This document shows positions 13,567 through 17,966 of a stretch of DNA of 17,966 bases, piece after piece; positions within the stretch are counted from its first letter, which is position 1, and the number at the start of each line of letters is the position of its first letter. The stretch covers positions 1 through 17,966 of the forward strand of contig CAMGTS010000004.1 in assembly GCA_946062035.1 (NCBI GenBank), in the 5' to 3' direction. This stretch comes from an uncultured Bacteroidales bacterium (GTDB lineage Bacteria; Bacteroidota; Bacteroidia; Bacteroidales; UBA932). Position numbers and translations under genes: made by a program. The notes under the pieces were generated by a model. It was not told the DNA's origin. It saw only the letters and a program-made list of their open reading frames with translations, and searched no databases.

Positions 13567-15469
13567 CTGCTTTCTCTTTTGATTTGGTTTCTGTTTCTGA
13601 AATAAAGCGTGCGAGGGATTGCAGTACGGCCTTGCCCATAGTTACTCTGCGAGAATTGTCTCCATCGCCTTCAAAAACTATTTTATCGGAATTAAGGTCA
13701 TAGTTGGTCTCCCCCGTAGAATCCGCAACCATAAAACCGTTATTATAGCACCCGATGGCAAGACGGTCTGTATAAGAAGGTGAAAAAATATTACGGCTGT
13801 AAGGGAAACTTTTTGTATCAGCGCCTAATTGCGCAAGCAATGTAGCGGCCAAGTCACTTTGGTTCATCAGTATATCAATTGTCTTGCCTGTGTGCTTTAT
13901 AGCGCCGCCTGTCCACACCATCGGGCATTTAAAATATGACGGCTGTGTATAATCGGTATTATATAGCATGTTGTGATCGGGGATGAGGATAATCAAAAGA
14001 TTCTTCCATACATCGGAGGCTTTGAGCCTGTCCATAAATACTCCGAGACAATTGTCGGTGTAAGCGGCTGAATTGTAGACTTTGTCGTTGTATTTTTCGA
14101 AAGGGACTTCAAAAGGTTCATGGCTGCTGAGAGTCAGGAAGCCTGTAAAGAACGGGGCGGTTCCGTCTGATTTTGCTGCGGTCAGTCTTTCCGCCAGATA
14201 ATCGAAAGTGTGCTCGTCGTGAACTCCCCACTTGCTTTTTCCTCTCAGCTGCGACGGAAAATCTATATCCGCCACAATTTTCTCTGTTCCTGTACTGAGT
14301 AGATAGCCTTTGGTGTTGGTGAAATTTATATCACCTCCATACAGAAAATCCGTAGAATAACCAGCCCTGCCAAGTTCCTTTGCGATTCCCGGAAGAGCGC
14401 TCACTATATTCGGCATCTTCATGACAGAAGCCTTCGGAAATGAAGGAAGTCCGCTGAATGTGCTCACAGTTCCTCTGTCTGTCCTGTAGCTGTTGCAGTA
14501 CATATTGCTGAAGTACACGCCTTCTGCGGCCGCCTTCCAGAAGTTAGGGGTCACTACCTCTCCAAGATACTCTTTGGAATGGACTGTGAACGTACTGCCG
14601 AAGCTTTCCATGAGAATGATAAGTATATCCGGCCTGTCGGTATTCAGAAGTGTATCAGTTATTTGTGCGGCTTCATATTGAGAGTCTGCCTCACTTCTTC
14701 TGTTGATATAGAATTCGGACACGATTTTCTCCGCCTCGGAATTCTCCATGGAATTGTATTCCTTGCTGAGGTCGGTCTTTTTGCCCATCGAAGACAAGAG
14801 GCTGAATGCAGGATTGACAGCGCTGTGGTTAAGGTATTGATTGTCACTATAATAAACTCTGCCGACATTCATTGTGGATTCTTTTGTGCCACCTCTGATG
14901 CCTAAGAATATCAGGCCTCCAAGCACGAGCGTCATAACTGTGACAGTGATTCTTCTGTTAAGAGGCTCTTCTGCAGGGTTGAAAGTGTTGGGCGTGATAT
15001 GGTTCAGATGACCGTATATAATAATCGTAACAACTGTTATCGCAAGCACTCTGATTGCCAAAAAAGCGAACGATACGCTTGCCGAAGCTTCCTTGGGGGT
15101 GGCGAGATATGAGAAAATAGTAGAATCTAACTTGAAATGCCAGAAAGGATAAATGGAAATGTCAGCCACGAAAATCACGGACAGCAGGAATGCGATCAGT
15201 ATATTGTAGATTTTCAATACCTTACGAGCGTTGAAATTCGGCTTTAACGGCCACCATGTGCCCACTAATACAGCAATCAATGGGACAGACGTAAGGTATC
15301 CGGCGACAGACAGGTCCATCGGAAACGCATGTGCCATAACATCCAGATAGTCTTTCAGTCCGAGATTCTGCTCATCTTTGGTAAACAGCATGAACAGAGG
15401 TTTCTGGATTAGAAAGAGGATGACCAAATTTATATAGTACCTGATTATAAAGCCTGTTCTTGATTTCAT
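13556..15469 (-). CDS. LtaS-like membrane sulfatase-fold phosphotransferase
   Basis: A 637-residue inner-membrane protein of the LTA synthase/OpgB group. About five N-terminal TM helices lie at 7-29, 55-72, 86-104, 134-155 and 176-193. A periplasmic alkaline-phosphatase-fold domain follows from about 280. Expected catalytic residues are visible: Glu288 in MESFG (metal), Thr330 in RTDRG (nucleophile), WGVHDE at 414-419, SSHEPF (448-453), and the late metal pair Asp498-His499 in PDHN. Such enzymes move phosphoglycerol or phosphoethanolamine-like groups from lipids to glycans. Gram-negative cells of this type make no classical lipoteichoic acid, so the acceptor may be a periplasmic glucan, a capsule or another surface glycan. 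A GT2 gene precedes it (55 bp) and a lipoprotein gene overlaps its end. Confidence 0.9.
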   Translation of the reverse strand: MKSRTGFIIRYYINLVILFLIQKPLFMLFTKDEQNLGLKDYLDVMAHAFPMDLSVAGYLTSVPLIAVLVGTWWPLKPNFNARKVLKIYNILIAFLLSVIFVADISIYPFWHFKLDSTIFSYLATPKEASASVSFAFLAIRVLAITVVTIIIYGHLNHITPNTFNPAEEPLNRRITVTVMTLVLGGLIFLGIRGGTKESTMNVGRVYYSDNQYLNHSAVNPAFSLLSSMGKKTDLSKEYNSMENSEAEKIVSEFYINRRSEADSQYEAAQITDTLLNTDRPDILIILMESFGSTFTVHSKEYLGEVVTPNFWKAAAEGVYFSNMYCNSYRTDRGTVSTFSGLPSFPKASVMKMPNIVSALPGIAKELGRAGYSTDFLYGGDINFTNTKGYLLSTGTEKIVADIDFPSQLRGKSKWGVHDEHTFDYLAERLTAAKSDGTAPFFTGFLTLSSHEPFEVPFEKYNDKVYNSAAYTDNCLGVFMDRLKASDVWKNLLIILIPDHNMLYNTDYTQPSYFKCPMVWTGGAIKHTGKTIDILMNQSDLAATLLAQLGADTKSFPYSRNIFSPSYTDRLAIGCYNNGFMVADSTGETNYDLNSDKIVFEGDGDNSRRVTMGKAVLQSLARFISETETKSKEKADEN

Positions 15470-15524
15470 TATTCAAAGTCAGTGTTTAGGGTTAGCGTTA
15501 CTTATTTTCTTTCTATTGAGCCGC

Positions 15525-16343
15525 TTATATCTGGTTTATACCGCTTTCAGTCGCGACGGTCTTGTTCTTTTTAGTCTGTTTGCGCACCGCATTGTTGTAG
15601 TCCCATGCTTCCTGATTGCGGTACGGGCGTTTGTGAAAAAGGTGCAATGTGATTGCGCTGTATCGTATCTGTTTGGATTTCAATCCCATATTGAAGAGCC
15701 TTTCGCCGAATTCTCTGTCCGCCCCTCCGTATAGCATGGTGTTGTTGAATCCGTTGGCGGCGATGAAGTTCTTTCTCCAGGTCGATGAATTCATTCCGTT
15801 CCAACTTGCTTTGGTAGTGGTTATGTGATTCATCAGTTTAGTAAAAGCTTTGCATCCGCTGAGTTTTGTGCATTTGAAGTTCCATTTGAATCCTTTGGAT
15901 TTCAACCATTTGTAATTAAATATGACTCCTGACGCTATGTCATTTTCCGTTATCTCCTCACTGATATCCGAAGGCAGCTTGAAATATCCGCCCGAAAGAA
16001 AATACCCCTCTTCGGCATAGGATTCATGGACGGCTATAAAATCTTTGCGTGGAATACAGTCCTGATCGGTAAATATCAGATAATCAGCCGTAGAAGCCTT
16101 GATCGCGGCGTTCAGGATTCTCCATTTTCTCCAACCTTTGTCTTCATGCCAAACATGACGAATCGGAAGTCTGTTTTTGAAACTCTCTATAAGAACCCTT
16201 GTCTCTTCTCTGCTGCCATCGTCTGCGATGATAATCTCATCTGCGGGGCGGGTCTGATATTGATAGCCGATCAATGTCTTTTCCAACCACTTTGGGTTAT
16301 TGTATGTCGATATTATAACTCCTATTTTCATCTTCTGCTTCAT
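15525..16343 (-). CDS. Family 2 glycosyltransferase
   Basis: A 272-residue GT-A fold glycosyltransferase. The N-terminal beta strand IGVIISTYNNP starts at about residue 7, ADDGS (40-44) binds the nucleotide sugar, HEDKGWRKWRILNAAI follows, and the metal-binding DQD lies at 93-95. The C-terminal part has YGGADREFGERLFNMGLK, a GT7C-like acceptor and catalytic segment. There is no TM helix, so it should act at the cytoplasmic face on a lipid-linked or capsule-type glycan. Start 16343 is used; the ATG at 16331 (M5) is also possible and only drops four residues. It lies 22 bp after the second WYL gene and 55 bp before the LtaS-like gene, which supports a role in surface glycan assembly. Confidence 0.92.
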   Translation of the reverse strand: MKQKMKIGVIISTYNNPKWLEKTLIGYQYQTRPADEIIIADDGSREETRVLIESFKNRLPIRHVWHEDKGWRKWRILNAAIKASTADYLIFTDQDCIPRKDFIAVHESYAEEGYFLSGGYFKLPSDISEEITENDIASGVIFNYKWLKSKGFKWNFKCTKLSGCKAFTKLMNHITTTKASWNGMNSSTWRKNFIAANGFNNTMLYGGADREFGERLFNMGLKSKQIRYSAITLHLFHKRPYRNQEAWDYNNAVRKQTKKNKTVATESGINQI

Positions 16344-16365
16344 TCACTTGTTTTCAGCTTATATT

Positions 16366-17262
16366 TCAGCTCAAATATTTATTAACGTATTCTTTAATAT
16401 ATCGCTTGAGTTCGTCGCCCTCGATTATCTCGATATCTTCTTTCAGGCCGAGCACAAATCTTCCCACACCTTGCATGCCACATACTTTTGTCTCTAATAT
16501 CCACTGGTTTTCAGATATTTGCGTCATATCCCTCTCCGAAAGAGGATACTCTTCCAATATAAGATTGTGAGCCTTGATTCCCAATCTGAGCTTGACATCG
16601 AAAGTCTCCGCGGCGCTTATTCTGAAAATGTCAATAGGGATTGAATTGTGCTGGGATTCATTTTCCCAATCCTTTTGAAGAACCTCGACAGTCCCGATTC
16701 TTTCGGTCTTGAAAATTTTGTTCTTCTTATCATCGAGATCGAAGCACCATATATACATATAGTTTGTGGTGAATTTGTAAGGTTCTACAGCCCTGTCTTT
16801 TACAATGCCAGTGTGCGAACTTGAATATCCTTTAAGAATGGCCTGCTTCTTCTCTTCAATCGCTTCCAACAATGAGTGGACGTTTTTGGCGTTCTCTTTT
16901 TTGATAACACAATCCGCAATGGCGGTAGAGTTGTAAATCGTTGACAGTTTGCGCCTCAGATTCTCTTTTATGATGTTGGTTTCCGATAGTCCGTCGATGA
17001 GTTTGTTGACAAGAAAAGCCTCTTCATCGGTGAAATATATCAGTTGGGAGATGTCCTTGAAAAATCCGCTCTCTTTAGCAAGGGAAAAATATTCGCCGTT
17101 CTTCTGCACTACGAATCCTGCGGCCTTGAAAGTGTCAATGTACCTGTATATGCTTCTGTATGAAGTGTTCAATTTGTCCGCAAGATCGTTGATAGTATAG
17201 TTGACGTTGCCGGTCATCAGCATCATCAGTCTCAGCAGACGCTCTATCTTGGGCTGGTCCAT
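16366..17262 (-). CDS. WYL-domain transcriptional regulator, second of two
   Basis: A 298-residue regulator with an N-terminal winged helix (about 5-60; YTINDLADKLNTSYRSIYRY is its core) of the HTH_11/DeoR-like kind. A WYL-type domain lies at about 145-200, whose centre reads NYMYIWCFDLDDKKNKIFKT (167-186), with IGTVEVL next. A C-terminal domain completes the fold. The WYL triplet itself is degenerate (YIWCFDL), so ligand binding may differ from that of the other WYL regulator in this window, with which it shares only the general layout. The start lies 2 bp after the nitroreductase stop, and the GT2 gene begins 22 bp after its own stop. Local control of this operon is likely but not shown. 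Confidence 0.85.
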   Translation of the reverse strand: MDQPKIERLLRLMMLMTGNVNYTINDLADKLNTSYRSIYRYIDTFKAAGFVVQKNGEYFSLAKESGFFKDISQLIYFTDEEAFLVNKLIDGLSETNIIKENLRRKLSTIYNSTAIADCVIKKENAKNVHSLLEAIEEKKQAILKGYSSSHTGIVKDRAVEPYKFTTNYMYIWCFDLDDKKNKIFKTERIGTVEVLQKDWENESQHNSIPIDIFRISAAETFDVKLRLGIKAHNLILEEYPLSERDMTQISENQWILETKVCGMQGVGRFVLGLKEDIEIIEGDELKRYIKEYVNKYLS

Positions 17263-17264
17263 GA

Positions 17265-17933
17265 CTACTTGATTATGAGTTGGGATTTCTTGACTTTAGG
17301 TACGAAATGAACTCCGTTTTCCCTGAAATAGTTATGGTTCTCGTTCTCGTCAATAGGCAGGATCTGTATATGGTCTGTTCCTTTTCCGAAAGCCATGAGA
17401 AGCTCAGGCTCAAGCTGTTCTGCCTGCATCCCATTGCTCCCTGTCCGCCCATGTATAAGAGATTTCGCGAACTCTTTTTCGAAAGCCCCGATGCATATTC
17501 CGTTAAGGCCCATATCTACCGCTTTAAGTAGCATGCTTTGAGCGGAAATGCCCACGTCCAACATTGTCCATTTGCTTGTCTCGCCCTTGCTGCAAATTAA
17601 GATATACGCATTAGGCTCTGATCCTGGTAGCGGAAGTCCGAGTTCCGGAAGCGCACCGCCTAATTTCATGTGATTTCTCATTTCCGCCGCTTCTTCTCCT
17701 GTAATCGGTAAGAATCTGAGCATTTGCTGATTTCGTGCGGATGGTGTGAGAGCGTTGACCGAGATAATCTCCTCAAGCTCCTTCGATGATACTTTATATG
17801 TTGCATCGTAACCTCTGTGGCTTCTGTTTCTAAGAAGAAGAGAGTCTATGCTTTTGTTGGTTATGACTTTGCGCTTTTTGTTCTTGTGCTCAGCCATATC
17901 CTGAAATTTCTTTTCCAAATAATTGTCTGCCAT
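17265..17933 (-). CDS. Nitroreductase-family FMN oxidoreductase
   Basis: A 222-residue flavoprotein of the nitroreductase family, expected to bind FMN as a dimer and reduce nitro groups, quinones or related acceptors with NAD(P)H. Family marks are NRSHRGY (36-42, the phosphate-binding RRS.R.F variant), the NALTPSARNQQ segment (60-70, usually APSA.N.QP), and a late VDMGLNGICIGAF (139-151) typical of this fold. The N terminus carries about 25 extra charged, lysine-rich residues. The stop is 2 bp before the second WYL regulator, so they share a transcript. No TAnnTTTG box is visible in the 33 bp above the start, so the promoter may lie outside the window. The exact substrate cannot be inferred. 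Confidence 0.88.
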   Translation of the reverse strand: MADNYLEKKFQDMAEHKNKKRKVITNKSIDSLLLRNRSHRGYDATYKVSSKELEEIISVNALTPSARNQQMLRFLPITGEEAAEMRNHMKLGGALPELGLPLPGSEPNAYILICSKGETSKWTMLDVGISAQSMLLKAVDMGLNGICIGAFEKEFAKSLIHGRTGSNGMQAEQLEPELLMAFGKGTDHIQILPIDENENHNYFRENGVHFVPKVKKSQLIIK

Positions 17934-17966
17934 CTTTAATAGCGCATATAAACTTATGATAGAGAT

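Noticed and set aside
16351..16370. Short direct repeat TTTCAGCT between the second WYL gene and GT2
   Set aside because: Eight bases repeated once at a stop codon are within chance, with no symmetry or promoter match.
1..17966. Anti-phage defence island suggested by two WYL regulators and a CorA-like membrane protein
   Set aside because: No nuclease, helicase, restriction, toxin, TIR, CBASS or retron gene is present, and the neighbours are metabolic or envelope genes. WYL proteins are also common outside defence.
1..17966. CRISPR array, IS element, integrase or att site
   Set aside because: No regular repeat-spacer pattern, transposase frame or terminal repeats were seen. The tRNA-Thr has no nearby integrase or copy of its 3' end.

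Overview
The window looks like chromosomal DNA from a Gram-negative bacterium of the phylum Bacteroidetes, probably order Bacteroidales. Two things suggest this. Start sites lack Shine-Dalgarno sequences and are A-rich, and three -7 boxes fit the Bacteroidetes form TAnnTTTG. Several proteins also fit that background (a PPi-type phosphofructokinase, a cytidylate kinase-like protein beside a MATE pump, GT2 and LtaS-like envelope enzymes, WYL regulators). There is no transposase, integrase, phage gene, CRISPR array or rRNA. The genus cannot be named from the sequence alone.

Left part (1-3700): ligA (minus) and a PPi-type 6-phosphofructokinase gene (plus) diverge from an 81-bp spacer that holds two mirror-image -7 boxes. 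The kinase gene ends at a strong hairpin terminator that lies tail-to-tail with a tRNA-Thr(CGU) gene. A possible start of another minus-strand gene lies at the very left edge.

Middle-left (3800-8690): a MATE-family exporter and a cytidylate kinase-like protein form a tight plus-strand pair. They converge on a minus-strand set of three genes: a WYL-type regulator, a HisA-like TIM barrel whose first catalytic aspartate is a tyrosine, and a HAD-family phosphatase whose start overlaps the HisA-like gene. This small set is the most unusual part of the window and may encode an undescribed sugar-phosphate or nucleotide-related step, although that is inference.

Right part (8726-17933): eight minus-strand genes in one direction. 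In transcription order they encode a nitroreductase, a second WYL regulator, a GT2 glycosyltransferase, an LtaS-like membrane sulfatase-fold transferase, a small lipoprotein, a two-TM protein with CorA-like layout, a GNAT acetyltransferase and a secreted two-domain protein with a GHSGG-like nucleophile elbow. The spacing suggests at least two shorter operons: nitroreductase with WYL and GT2, and LtaS-like with lipoprotein. The set reads as an envelope-modification neighbourhood with two unrecognised proteins. A terminator at 8647-8681 closes this run and overlaps the promoter of the WYL/HisA-like/HAD set.
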